From: Peltaster fructicola
Lineage: Eukaryota > Ascomycota > Dothideomycetes
Assembly: GCA_001592805.2 (NCBI GenBank)
Contig: CP051141.1
Span: forward strand, 248,001-312,000
DNA: 64,000 nt
Reading direction: 5' to 3'
In this document: positions 1 through 9,729 of the stretch, piece after piece
How positions within the stretch are numbered: position 1 is the first letter of the stretch
How the letters are laid out: each line of letters begins with the position of its first letter
The notes under the pieces: model-generated
Seen by the model: the letters and a program-made list of their open reading frames with translations, nothing else
What the model was told of the DNA's origin: nothing
Databases searched by the model: none
Program-made: the position numbers and the translations under genes

Positions 1-1
1 A

Positions 2-586
2 AGCACAGAGGAACACTTCAGCTTCCAATTCGAATGTCGAGATACCCCTACCTGTAGCTCGGTACGTAGTGCAATGGTTGCTGACGCCAATGTTGCCGAT
101 GCAACAACCAGGAGGACCATCCAAGTTTGCCCAAGGTTCTGGACTGCAACATCCAGTTTATATCTTCTGCCTCGGGAGGAAAGTTACGCCGTCACCCCTT
201 ATCGTGAGCACGAAACATGGTGCGAGAAAACAAAGCGAGGAAACGACGCCGATCTGTCTGGGCGTGAGAACCAGTGGTATGCTACAGCAGGGCATACTGT
301 GTTACACGAATTAACACACCTGGATGCCCTGGCGCGACAGGCAGGACTGGTACCGGACCCAAAGACTAACATGCACGGTACAGAAGATCCTCAGGACAGT
401 AACAAAATCAAAGGCGAGACATGCGAGCTTGCCGGAGCCAGGAACTTCCTCGAGAAGTACAAAGAAACAAAAGACCCCGATTTCTCTAGTCCCGACTACA
501 ACGCAGAAAGCTACGCAGCAGCGGCCACTGAGATCTATTTCATGAAGGAGTGCAAGTTCTCACAAGTCAGACCCCAGACGACATGA
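2..586 (+). CDS. M35-type (deuterolysin/aspzincin-like) metallopeptidase, 5' partial
   Basis: This is the C-terminal part of a probable secreted zinc endopeptidase. The frame is open to the window edge, so the true start lies upstream; an internal ATG at 74 is not a credible start because conserved sequence precedes it. The zinc-binding HELTH motif is visible, followed by the late segment NAESYAAAATEIYF, which is typical of fungal M35-like peptidases. Upstream, VADATTRRTIQVCPRFW resembles the conserved Cys-containing strand of the family. The third zinc ligand in M35 enzymes is an Asp in a GTxxD motif, and I could not place it with certainty. Family membership is well supported by motif order. 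Secretion is inferred from the family, since the signal peptide is outside the window. A gene-free stretch of about 650 bp follows before the next gene on the same strand. Confidence 0.8.
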   Translation, partial: STEEHFSFQFECRDTPTCSSVRSAMVADANVADATTRRTIQVCPRFWTATSSLYLLPREESYAVTPYREHETWCEKTKRGNDADLSGRENQWYATAGHTVLHELTHLDALARQAGLVPDPKTNMHGTEDPQDSNKIKGETCELAGARNFLEKYKETKDPDFSSPDYNAESYAAAATEIYFMKECKFSQVRPQTT

Positions 587-1236
587 GTGGCTTTGGCAGG
601 TATACTGCATGCAGCGCCTTGGTTGCAGGATCGACGAGCTCAGGACCACACTCACGCTGGCTGCTGCGCGGTCAAGCGTCTGATACATCGGCGCTGTCGC
701 TTTTTGCAAGTATGGCATGGCAGGCGGAAGTCTATAGACGCATGCGCAATGGTATGTTGTTGTTGTTGTTCAAGTTCTTCAACAATGTTCGGAAAATCGA
801 CTTCACTTATCAAGTTCTAACCACTTATCGACAGTGTTTATCGCCAAATGTTCAAGGCAAGCGATCTCGAACAAGGATGACTCGAGCTGTGAGATCAAGT
901 GCTACGGTCAATCCCCATTACAACGATGAGCGCCTGTAACGACAGCCGTATCTGAATGACAGGGAACGACTTCATCTCATGTCTCGACTGTGTTGTGAGC
1001 GCCACGATCAAGCCCGGATATGACGATAGAATTCCCCACCGACATCCTTCTCTGAATGATAGGATACGGCTTCGACCGATGCCTCGAAGGATTTAGATAA
1101 CCCTCCGACCATCCGAAGATCCTCCCTGATCGATCCTGCAGGATTGTGGCGCAATCAGCGGCAGCAATCAACGTCTGTGTCAAATTCTGCCTTCGGTCTT
1201 CCACAATCTTCCTATACTTGCGAACTGATATTCACC
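587..1236. other. intergenic stretch, no gene seen
   Basis: No frame here carries recognisable protein sequence. A short GTT/TGT trinucleotide run lies at 755-770. The stretch presumably holds the 3' UTR of the metallopeptidase and the promoter of the next gene. Confidence 0.5.
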
Positions 1237-1966
1237 ATGTTACGTCTCCGGCCACCTACGCAGTTTATCTTCGTCCTATGCCTGCGCATTCTCCGCGCCT
1301 ACATCGGCATGGCCGTTCATTCTTACGTCATGCTGATAGATGTCAAACCTTCGGCGGATTTGGCATGGCCAGCAATGGCTTGGAAGAGTATCGCTAGGCC
1401 GGGCTACATACTGTCAGAGATCAACTATGTCGTCGTTGCATTGCCTCTCCAGTTCTGGCTCGAAGCACGGTTTCCAAGCAGGAAAGCTCACAAGACGAGC
1501 AAGCATGATCTGAAAGTCATGCAGCGACTGATTGCTGCTGGAATCGTGAGACCCGCAGTACAATGGAGAAATGTCCTCATCAAGTGGCTGTTGGAGGTCG
1601 TCGTTTTTCATGGCGCGATAGGAATGATCATTGCTCTTACCGCTGGGAGAAGTCTCTCCATAGTAAGTGCTGGATTCAACCGGTCATGCGGACGCATGGA
1701 GCGATCACGCTAATTGATAGTTCAATGTCCTTCCGGCCGTCCGTCATGTCTTTGCAGAGACCTGGGACCCAGTCCTATATGTCCCTGGATATCTCATTGT
1801 GCCTCCTGCATATCGGCTGCAGTTCAGAGATATCGGCGACATCACAATGAAGCTGCTATACCTCTTGTGCTTTACTGTCGTTGACAGCATCACGCCAACG
1901 CGTGTAGTGCAGATACCGCCGTTGCCACGAGGAGACCAACTACCAATACCGGTCTACATTCCCTGA
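1237..1966 (+). CDS. unrecognised integral membrane protein, two exons
   Basis: I read join(1237..1662,1721..1966), giving 223 residues. The start ATG sits in a good CACC context. Exon 1 ends at a GTAAGT donor. The 58-bp intron has a GCTAAT branch-like site just before a TAG acceptor, and the join is in phase 0. The second exon adds 81 codons and ends at TGA. The protein has at least three hydrophobic segments: near residues 8-30, near 60-75 around YVVVALPLQFWLEARF, and near 118-138 around WLLEVVVFHGAIGMIIAL. Two more lie in exon 2, near LYVPGYLIVPP and MKLLYLLCFTVV. I do not recognise the family. It could be a divergent multi-pass transferase, but no catalytic motif is visible. The correct splice phase and continuous hydrophobic pattern make it a real gene rather than a chance frame. 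Confidence 0.62.
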
Positions 1967-2186
1967 CAATGGACATCAGCATAGGTGTCCGTCGATCGAA
2001 GATGATAGGTTGATGTCGCCTGAAGACGGTGGGTGTGTGGGCATGCATCGATGAGGTTGCTTCGAAGCATGGATCATGCTTGTGGGAGGCTGTTTGCGTA
2101 ATATGAAGTACGCAATTGATCATGAGACGCAGGACTGCCGAACGTAGTGGGCGCTCTATGCCTCTCAAGGGAGCGGTAGGGCCAGG

Positions 2187-4100
2187 TCATGCTATGGTGT
2201 TGCAGGTGCCGAACGATGTGAACATCATACCTGCCACCACGAAACCAGCGAGGCCAGGAGTCATGACCACGAGCAATACGCTACCGTACACCACCCTTGA
2301 TATTCGAAGATTCGAAGATTTGTCCTCTGTGGCCTCCACCGACTCTGTTGCATCCGTGTTCTCAGAGTCATTGCCAGTTTCAATGCCGAGATCCATGACC
2401 GAGTGTGCCAAGAATTGCGAAGTGGTGCTTATCTGGGCACCTATAGTACCATAAAACACACTCATGGCGAACCAGAGCATTACAATAACCCGTTGGCCAT
2501 ATGTCGAGTCTGCGGCTCTGAAGTGCGTCAAGACTCCAATTGGGACAAGTGGTAGACATCCCACGAGCGTACAAACAAGTGCTGTCATCCATTTGACATT
2601 CTCAGGAGTGCCGCTGTAAGGTTCACTGTACCGTTCAAACTGTGGGTGGCTGGGAACATACAGAATGTCATTGTCGTCCTGCTCTGCGTCCAGGCATGTG
2701 CCTGCAGGACTTTGGTGCGTCCCGCTTTCGTCTATGCCAGTTAGAGTGCATACCAAGATCCGCTGTCTGTCAGTCTTGTGCTGCGCAGTATCGTCGCTAT
2801 GTTTTGATCCATGATTGCTGCTGTTCGTAGACGAGACCACTTGTATCTCGCATGGAGCCTTGGGACCCTTATCCGTGACCTGACTAGGCACGACTTCAGG
2901 TTCTTGTCCAGTCATTCCAAGCAGCGTGCGATCTGGTGTCGTGGACAGCAGCTCGTCTGCACGGGCATGAGCTGAGACCAGTCGCCCGACGATACCCTTG
3001 ATGATGGCTCCTCGGGCTATAGCTTCGTCCATGATCTCCGATTCGACGATGTAGATAGAGGTGTATGTTGGAGTAACGATGGTAGCCAAGAGGTTGATCA
3101 GCGACATCAGCGAGTATTGTATGACTGTCAAGCCGAATGCTGCGTACCCAAAGCGAGATATTTGTGGACCTACAGAATTGTAGAGAGTGCTCAGACCGAA
3201 CAACAGCTGCACAACACTTGCCACTGCCGCAACAGGATCATATGCGCTGTTGATGTCGTCCTTCGAGGCGTAAGCTTTGCTTGCGGTTGAACTCCAGGAG
3301 ATGTCCGTGTCGAGAGAGTCGACGCAGGCGCTATGCGGTACAAAGGTCAGCTTGTAACCAGCTGGTAAGCCATCTTGCATTCCCTCTGAGGACGAATGCT
3401 GAATCGTGCCGTGGATCTTGCGGCCGCGTGAGACACTGGCAACATCAATGCCGAGGTATTCCCACCAGATTGAGCCTTCTCTCTGCCAATATGCGTTGTA
3501 AACTCGCACGTCTGCAGACCTGACCGTGATCTGGTCCTTGTCGTTGTAAGCAAATCGCATCGAAGGTGTCTTGATCAGTGTCGATAAGCTGCGTATGCTA
3601 CCATAGGCATAAAAGTCCCATAGTTTCGCAGACCACGTCCTATGCTCGTACCTGACCATCTCCGTGAAAGGTTTGCCCATGGTTTCAGCTATACTTCGCA
3701 GAGTCTCGTCTGACGGGCGAGCGCGTGCTGACGGGCAATGTGCTGCATCGACAAGTGCCTGGCTCGCATCAGGCTTCCAATATCTGTCGCGGACGACCAT
3801 ACACAGGGCGCCAGCACGTGCAGCCTTCTCGAGCGTTGTCTTTCCGCGGATGGCACTTCGGATGAGGCGATCCAAGCCTTTGCCAACACCCGTGACTGGC
3901 ATGAACAAGGCAGCAGCAAGGGCCAGCCATTTGTCCACAGTGAACTCTCCAGGATATGACTGGACTGTCGCTACATGCGTGACGTAGTTTGACAGATAGA
4001 ATGTCAGGATGTCCGTCCATGCAGCAGGCGTGCACAGCTGTTTGCCGTAAAGTTGAGCATTCCCAGACACAGGTATTGTGATGTTTGTGATAGAGGACAT
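2187..4100 (-). CDS. fungal multi-pass membrane protein of unknown function
   Basis: A single uninterrupted frame encodes 637 residues from the ATG at 4100. An in-frame ATG at 4166 would add 22 residues, but that extension is Cys/Ser-rich and unconvincing. A hydrophobic segment around WLALAAALFMPV lies near the N-terminus. Two long ones lie near the middle, around VVQLLFGLSTLYNSV and LTVIQYSLMSLINLLA. Three more are at the C-terminus, around ALVCTLVGCLPLVPIGVL, VIVMLWFAMSVFYG and VLLVVMTPGLAGFVVAGMM. A long soluble region with several Trp and Tyr residues separates the first and second hydrophobic blocks, and a polar loop of about 130 residues separates the middle and last blocks. This arrangement recalls large fungal-specific plasma-membrane or vacuolar proteins with no assigned role. 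I see no catalytic motif. The gene ends about 220 bp from the convergent membrane protein upstream. Confidence 0.7.
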   Translation of the reverse strand: MSSITNITIPVSGNAQLYGKQLCTPAAWTDILTFYLSNYVTHVATVQSYPGEFTVDKWLALAAALFMPVTGVGKGLDRLIRSAIRGKTTLEKAARAGALCMVVRDRYWKPDASQALVDAAHCPSARARPSDETLRSIAETMGKPFTEMVRYEHRTWSAKLWDFYAYGSIRSLSTLIKTPSMRFAYNDKDQITVRSADVRVYNAYWQREGSIWWEYLGIDVASVSRGRKIHGTIQHSSSEGMQDGLPAGYKLTFVPHSACVDSLDTDISWSSTASKAYASKDDINSAYDPVAAVASVVQLLFGLSTLYNSVGPQISRFGYAAFGLTVIQYSLMSLINLLATIVTPTYTSIYIVESEIMDEAIARGAIIKGIVGRLVSAHARADELLSTTPDRTLLGMTGQEPEVVPSQVTDKGPKAPCEIQVVSSTNSSNHGSKHSDDTAQHKTDRQRILVCTLTGIDESGTHQSPAGTCLDAEQDDNDILYVPSHPQFERYSEPYSGTPENVKWMTALVCTLVGCLPLVPIGVLTHFRAADSTYGQRVIVMLWFAMSVFYGTIGAQISTTSQFLAHSVMDLGIETGNDSENTDATESVEATEDKSSNLRISRVVYGSVLLVVMTPGLAGFVVAGMMFTSFGTCNTIA

Positions 4101-4188
4101 TGCAGGTGAGGGATGACATGCGCGTCTTGACGACACTGATGGTAAGACCGACTTACATCTGTACACTATTCAACGGAATCAGTTTGTG

Positions 4189-4689
4189 CTATACCTTGAT
4201 GCTCGTGCAGCTGAAGTCCTCCAGCCGCGACCTGCAGGAGCGTTTTTCGCCACACTCCTTTCGGCCAATCAATATTGTTCGCTGGTCCTTCGGTGGCTCG
4301 AGGGCAGTCGACAAGGTCTCAACCATCACCATCTTTGTACTGGCTGGTTCCAGGCGGATATTCAGCGAGGACGCACAGAGTATAGCCAGGATATCGTGTT
4401 GACAGGCTTGTGAGGGCTGATCAGGGCAAGTTATGCTGTGAAGCTTGATACCTTCGAGTACGATGTGCCCTTGGGTGTGCGGTCGATGGTCTTGGATGAG
4501 CAAGAGCAGCAGCTTCGACCAATTGCTTTGCAGACGACTTCGAAAGCTTGATACAACAAGATTCTTGTTGTAGTGGTAGGGAATACACTTGACATGAATT
4601 GGTGCTACTTTTACTGGGAGATTTTGATCCACTGATTGCTGACTTAGCGCGACTTCACCTCCAAACACAATCATTACATCGCACAGCAT
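4189..4689 (-). CDS. possible small protein, doubtful
   Basis: A 166-codon frame from an ATG at 4689 runs towards the membrane protein gene on the same strand and stops at 4189. Its amino-acid mix is protein-like (for example FGGEVALSQQSVDQNLPVKV), but I recognise no domain. It overlaps the likely promoter and 5' UTR of the Pop7 gene on the other strand. It could be a real short gene, an upstream exon, or a chance open frame. I list it only because it is long and well composed. Confidence 0.2.
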   Translation of the reverse strand: MLCDVMIVFGGEVALSQQSVDQNLPVKVAPIHVKCIPYHYNKNLVVSSFRSRLQSNWSKLLLLLIQDHRPHTQGHIVLEGIKLHSITCPDQPSQACQHDILAILCASSLNIRLEPASTKMVMVETLSTALEPPKDQRTILIGRKECGEKRSCRSRLEDFSCTSIKV

Positions 4690-4844
4690 TCCACATAGGC
4701 CGGCAATTTGAGTCTGTCGTGCCAGCCGTGACACTAATACTATGGCATCTGATGTCGCGATGTCAGATCGAAAAGCTCAGCACAAGCAACATCACAAGCT
4801 ACCCAAACTACCACAGAGTATGTCTACAATCTGATCACAGCAGC

Positions 4845-5495
4845 ATGAACCTAACAGAAAAAGCAGCCAAAGTCAACAAGCGGCCACTGCATCGACCAGC
4901 AATACCATCAGCTTATACCTCGTCCGCTGAAGCAAAGGTTGTCTATGTATCTGCTAAGACGCCGTTCATGAGCGCTGTCAAGCGTGTGGACAAGCTTCTT
5001 CAACTTGCCGAGAAGCGAGATGTGCAATCAGCGGCTGCGACAGTACGTAACGAGAACCCCCATAAGCGACGCAAAGTCGACGCAGACAGAGACGAGATTG
5101 CAACCATTGCTCAGCACTTGAATGACCGCGAAGACAAGGAGAAAGTTGTGGTCAAGGGCACTGGCAAAGCTATAGCCAGAGCTCTCGAGATCGGCTTATG
5201 GTTCCAGCAACGACAGCAATATGCTGTCACACTCAAGACTGGGACTGTGCAGTCAATCGACGACATCGAGGTCGATGAAACGCCGCCGCCTCCTAGCGAG
5301 GTTACTACACAACTTGAGGACATGGCCGACAATGATCCAACAACAGATGCAGTCTCCTCTACGAGCAAGAATGATACGACGATGTCCACAGCCGCTCAGA
5401 AACTCAAGTCCTTCCTGTATGAAGACTCGGGCCAGAGAGATGAAACAAGAGTCCGTTCAGTCAGTGTCATAGAGGTCTATATATCCTTACGATGA
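4845..5495 (+). CDS. pop7: RNase P/RNase MRP subunit Pop7 (Rpp20), Alba-like
   Basis: Pop7 is a small protein subunit shared by nuclear RNase P, which matures tRNA 5' ends, and RNase MRP, which cleaves pre-rRNA. It pairs with Pop6 to bind the P3 domain of the RNA. The frame extends upstream, but the ATG at 4845 is preferred because recognisable sequence starts just after it; this gives 216 residues. The Alba-like core is clear: YVSAKTPFMSAVKRVDKLL, then VVVKGTGKAIARALEIGLWF, then the strand YAVTLKTGTVQSIDDIEV. Between them is a basic stretch, NPHKRRKVD, that may help nuclear import. The C-terminal tail of about 60 residues is acidic and low-complexity, longer than in yeast Pop7 and common in filamentous fungi. 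The gene is convergent with the zinc-cluster regulator, with only 56 bp between stop codons. Confidence 0.87.
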   Translation: MNLTEKAAKVNKRPLHRPAIPSAYTSSAEAKVVYVSAKTPFMSAVKRVDKLLQLAEKRDVQSAAATVRNENPHKRRKVDADRDEIATIAQHLNDREDKEKVVVKGTGKAIARALEIGLWFQQRQQYAVTLKTGTVQSIDDIEVDETPPPPSEVTTQLEDMADNDPTTDAVSSTSKNDTTMSTAAQKLKSFLYEDSGQRDETRVRSVSVIEVYISLR

Positions 5496-5551
5496 CCGAC
5501 CACCCGTTCATTCTACTCATTCTGTCGCTTACAGCAGCATGACAGCATCCA

Positions 5552-7800
5552 TCAACACTCCGGAAACCAGTCTGGGGGACAGGCACTCATATCGCTGTAC
5601 GGGTCGCCCATCGATAGACAATCAACATCGATATGGGATGTTTCGAAGATGGCAGCCAGGTCAGTCCCCATCGCTAATGTATCATGCGTCCAGTCGTCAA
5701 CGGCAAGGTCCGCAGCTCGATGCGAGTCATTAGTGGGCTCGGCAATCGCTGTCAGAGACACAGACACCACCGAGGCTGGAGGCATCGTGCGCTTCTCATC
5801 TCGTGATTGATATCCAGGAGGTATGCCAGGCGATACGACGTCCATGAACTCCGGCAAAGGACAAGAGCTTCCGAAGCAAACCACTTTGTTGACGCTAAGA
5901 CACCAGTACATCCCGGTAGCGAGCATCGAGTAGTGATGTCCCACGTCACTTCCACGCTCAGCAAGCAACTGCACAGCCAGATATGTCTGCAGGAGCAGGT
6001 GCAAGTCTGTTGCAGCGTGCTCGTCCCAGACTAATAGCAGTCGATGATGGAGTTCGAAGAATGGTAATGGACTGTACGAACGGCACAATCTTGTACACTC
6101 GTCAGTAAAGCAGGGATTTCAGCAGGAAACACCGACCTTCGAAGCAGATTGAGGCGTGCGCCATTAGAAGACTCTTGGGCAAAGCCGGACAGCATTCTCA
6201 GTGCAGCTCTAGCACTGTCGGTCCGTATTTGTACATTGGTCGGTCTTTTGCCGCACCGGTGTACTAGGAGCTGACTGATGTGAAAGCTTGTCAAGTCAGC
6301 CGTCGTCTTCAGCTAGTAGGTATACTCGCCAGTACTGCAATTCGAGTCCCAGTGTAGCCACTGATGTCAGTGGGGCTTGCAATGAGATTGTCGCTTGCAG
6401 GCTCATGCTATACCGCTCGAACCATATTTGCAGTTTCGTGCTCAATTGTGCTGTCCTTAGTGCCCTCTCTTGCATCGTGCACTTTAATGCCCGCACAGAG
6501 TAAAGTGCTATCCAGATCTCTTCCCAAAGGGACATCAGATGAGCCTTGGCGATGTGAAGCGTGTTGTTTGTCGTTGGCGGGATCGGTGAAACAGCACAGT
6601 CGAACAGATATAGGTCGCATGCTTTCCCAGTCAGAAAAGCCCGTTGTTTGTCCAGCGCATAGACTGTCCAAAAGATCCTGTCAATCTCTTCCTCCTCAGT
6701 ATCAATAGGGGTATGCTCTTCGGTGATATGCTCAACACTCATATTTTTTAAGCGAAGACATGTCTTTCGTACCAAACTATCAAAAGTGTCTATTGTGCTG
6801 TAGTTGGCAGCAACCAGAGACTGAGAAGTTGTTAGACAGGCCTTTGCAATGAATCTTGTCCACATACCATTAAGACCATAAGCTTCAGGTATGTCGAGGG
6901 TGACCGAAAGCGCTGACTGGGATGAATCGTATCTGTGTGACAGTGAGTGAGCAATCGCTCTAGCAGCATCCTCTCATCTGTATCTCCTTCCTCCAGCTTG
7001 TCGCCAAGCCCAAGCACAATTATGTTGCTGTACAGTACGTTCCGAGCTTGATCGGACATTTCCTTTGCTATCCTATTGATGCTCTGCTCGAATGATTCAT
7101 CAAAGAATAGTGGTGTGCACACATTGGCATTGGCTAGAAATGCTTGCATGCCAGCCTCGATGAGGTGTTGTGGTGGCTTCGGGGCCAGGGCCTTATCCTT
7201 TGCATCAAGAGCATTCGTATTGACAGCTGTGCTCGGAAATCCTGCATCAATGACTCTTAAGATCTCCTGTATGGCCTTTGATCCATGTTCACTGCCACCT
7301 TCTGTATGGGTTGATGTGAGACTGCGCACATGGTTGAGTGTGTGCTGCATAAGAGCCGTGAAAGCCGTAGGTCCATGATATTCTTGTGTACCGGGCCTTC
7401 TGAAACCTTGGACAATAGAGACTCCGCTCTGGATCGCAGCAGTAGTGTCCGTCAGGAAGTCCTCGCTATTGTCATGGAGTGTCGGAAGTGTGAAAGGGTT
7501 GTTGTAGCTTTCGGCTCTGTTCGAAGTCTCGCTGGATTCTGTGACAGAGGCTGAACGCTGGTCGAGACGAGCATTGATCCGTGCAAGAGTGTCGTCGATT
7601 CGTTCCAAACGGCCCGACAGCTGAGAGAAGTCGTTTGCGAGCTGCTTTGTGTGGTTCACTCGTTTCGTCTTCGTGGTGAAGTCACAAGCAAGCCCAGATT
7701 TAACACAATTCGAGCATACTGGCTGTTCTCTGCGACAGCGAACCTTTCGAAGCCTGCATTGGTTGCAAGTTGGAGGTGTTGGTCGCTCTCGAACGTCCAT
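5552..7800 (-). CDS. Zn2Cys6 fungal transcription factor with MHR domain
   Basis: I read complement(join(5552..6089,6137..6270,6326..6820,6868..7800)), giving 699 residues. The N-terminus holds a classic zinc binuclear cluster at residues 12-39 with spacing C-x2-C-x6-C-x6-C-x2-C-x6-C, starting CNQCRLRKVRC. A short linker with heptad-like leucines follows and could dimerise. The fungal-specific middle homology region spans the exon joins: KLMVLM joins SLVAANYSTID, LQYWR joins LLVHRCGKR, and NLLR joins RLCRSYSPLPFF. Three introns of 47, 55 and 47 bp all keep frame. The 6090-6136 intron has a weak GTCGGT donor, so that join is slightly less certain. Such proteins act in the nucleus on CGG-type half-sites; the target genes cannot be told from sequence. 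The C-terminal 120 residues are low in known motifs and may be an activation region. Confidence 0.85.
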
Positions 7801-8410
7801 CTAGCCTATTGAGAACGATATTTTGATGCTCTTGTCTAGTGTACAGAGTGCCTAAAGGAAAGATCAGTCATCAGGCGTGTGAAGTGCGACGACGATGCGC
7901 CAAGCAGTGGACTATAAAAGAGTTACGCAGGGCAAGCGAGACGGCGTCCTCATACTTGCTTATTGCAACACATGAATGCGGCACGATGTCATCCAGCCGA
8001 TCTCCACTACGAAGGAAGTGCTCGAGGAGTGGTATAGATCCTGATCTCAACATGAAGCCATGGCCTTACTGTGAGTGCCCACTGACTCCGCATGATGCAA
8101 GTACGTCTTGCTGATCAGCCAACAGATGTGAATCGAGCGGTGAGCGGTACCGGATCTCCATGATCAGCAGGTAGCATTAGCAGCAAAGTACCTACCACTT
8201 TCAACGAACCAGGTGTCTATCGTCGTCCCGGAGTGTAACGCTCAGAGCTAGGTGATATGGTGTCGGGAGCAACTACCGTACGCGTCCAGCGTGCACAGCT
8301 AGGGCACGAACAGTGGAACGTCATATGAGAATACTCCGCAACCTGTTGCGTTAGCATATTCGTCTTACCGCTCTTCCTTTAGCGTTTGGGTGCGATATCT
8401 GCATATACTC
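7801..8410. other. intergenic stretch upstream of the zinc-cluster gene
   Basis: No convincing coding frame or RNA gene is visible. The part next to 7800 should hold the promoter of the zinc-cluster gene. Confidence 0.45.
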
Positions 8411-8956
8411 TCATAGAGAGACCATATTTCCTGCGGCATGCAGATTGTCGAGTGTGATACCAGTGTCATGTTTAGGCGGCTCGTTGTTGTAGAGACCTCC
8501 GACCTTTTCATCAACGTCTGTTGACCAGTCCGGTGCCATACACAGCGCGACATCAAGCTGGTCTCTCGGCATCTCCGCAGCGCCAACAATGCACCGCAGA
8601 GTGAACAATGCGTTCAAAAAGGAAGTCCTAGAGTAACAGTCAATGACAAGCCGTGTGCATGTATATACGACTCTTGAGGCCATGTCCAGCAAGTCTGCTG
8701 CTTGTACAAGGATCGTTGTCCCATCCACACGATGGATGATGGCGAGCAGCTGTATCTTGTTTGGACCATGTGTCCGGCCGATTGCGTAAGACGCATCTTC
8801 TATCGAGGTATCGTCGATGCAAACCGTCACATGTGACGCCTTTGTGAGTCCAGGTGGGATAATTCGGGCAGTAAAGCATGGCTCCTGATGCCTGGCATGG
8901 CGAAAGCGAGCTGGGTGAGTGACGGCGTCACCAATCAACGGATCGACCTGCTGTTT
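8411..8956 (-). CDS. unrecognised coding-like exon without a credible start
   Basis: This frame of about 180 codons is open from a stop at 8957-8959 to the TGA at 8411. It has a balanced, protein-like composition, for example HVTVCIDDTSIEDASYAIG and LDVALCMAPDWSTDVDEK. There is no ATG in its first half; the first in-frame methionines lie deep inside. It therefore looks like a 3' exon joined to something upstream on the minus strand; a TAG and a CAG just upstream could be acceptors. I do not recognise a family. It could also be the remnant of a degraded gene. Confidence 0.35.
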   Translation of the reverse strand, partial: KQQVDPLIGDAVTHPARFRHARHQEPCFTARIIPPGLTKASHVTVCIDDTSIEDASYAIGRTHGPNKIQLLAIIHRVDGTTILVQAADLLDMASRVVYTCTRLVIDCYSRTSFLNALFTLRCIVGAAEMPRDQLDVALCMAPDWSTDVDEKVGGLYNNEPPKHDTGITLDNLHAAGNMVSL

Positions 8957-9015
8957 CTAGCCGACTAAAGCTTGTAGTGACACCTCTGGTAGCTTCCCGC
9001 AGTCCACGCTCCTGC

Positions 9016-9267
9016 TTATTCAACCTCCTCGAGCAAGCTGATGATGATCCCTCGATTGGACTGCCAATCCTCGTCACCACTATGCTGGTAGCTGGCACCG
9101 TGCTTGTCGTGACGTCTCAATTGCCATTGTGGAGATGTGCTTGAGGAACCGATCAGAATCTGCACGAGAAGGTCTGAGATCGAGAGATGGAAGTGTTGAA
9201 AGCAAGTTGCAGTGCGGCTGTATGCTGACTGAAGAGATGAGGTTTGGGTCGATCGATATGAGGCTCT
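9016..9267 (-). other. second coding-like frame with a TATA box just upstream
   Basis: An open frame of 83 codons with no ATG carries protein-like sequence such as SISDLLVQILIGSSS and QHSGDEDWQSNRGIIISLL. Its left end is only about 60 bp upstream, in transcription order, of the 8411-8956 frame, but it lies in another phase. A TATAAA box on the minus strand (9267-9272) precedes it. A minus-strand ATG at 9127 in a favourable CCACA context opens a different frame of only 15 codons. Together these suggest one small gene whose exon structure I could not resolve, or a decayed one. Confidence 0.25.
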
Positions 9268-9729
9268 TTATACACAGGTCAGTTGCTCAATAACACCGTG
9301 GCAGCGCAACTGTGCCATCTTATCAAGACTTGACCGTACGGCCTCATACCGTGAGCGGAACATAGCCGGTTGTGGATGCGGCAACATATTGCATGACAAG
9401 ACTGAGGGGTGGTGCAAAGTTCAGTGGGTGAATCTACATGCATTGATGGCGATTGTTTACATGAAGTCATTGCGGAACAAGTCCGCTAATACTAAGGGTG
9501 TCGCGGAAACGCCCCGTAGCTATACAGGCGTCAGGGAATGCCTCACAACATTCGCCGCGTTCTCGCAAGATACGGTCAAGTTTTATGTGCTTGTTCCGCG
9601 ACGCCTGATGCTCGAGACAGTACCTCGAGGGCTCAACAGCCTCTCCATACAATCATCGACGGCAGCGCTACCCATGGACATGAGTCATGTCAGCAACAAG
9701 CAATGGTATCATCTAGGTCATCAATCGTC

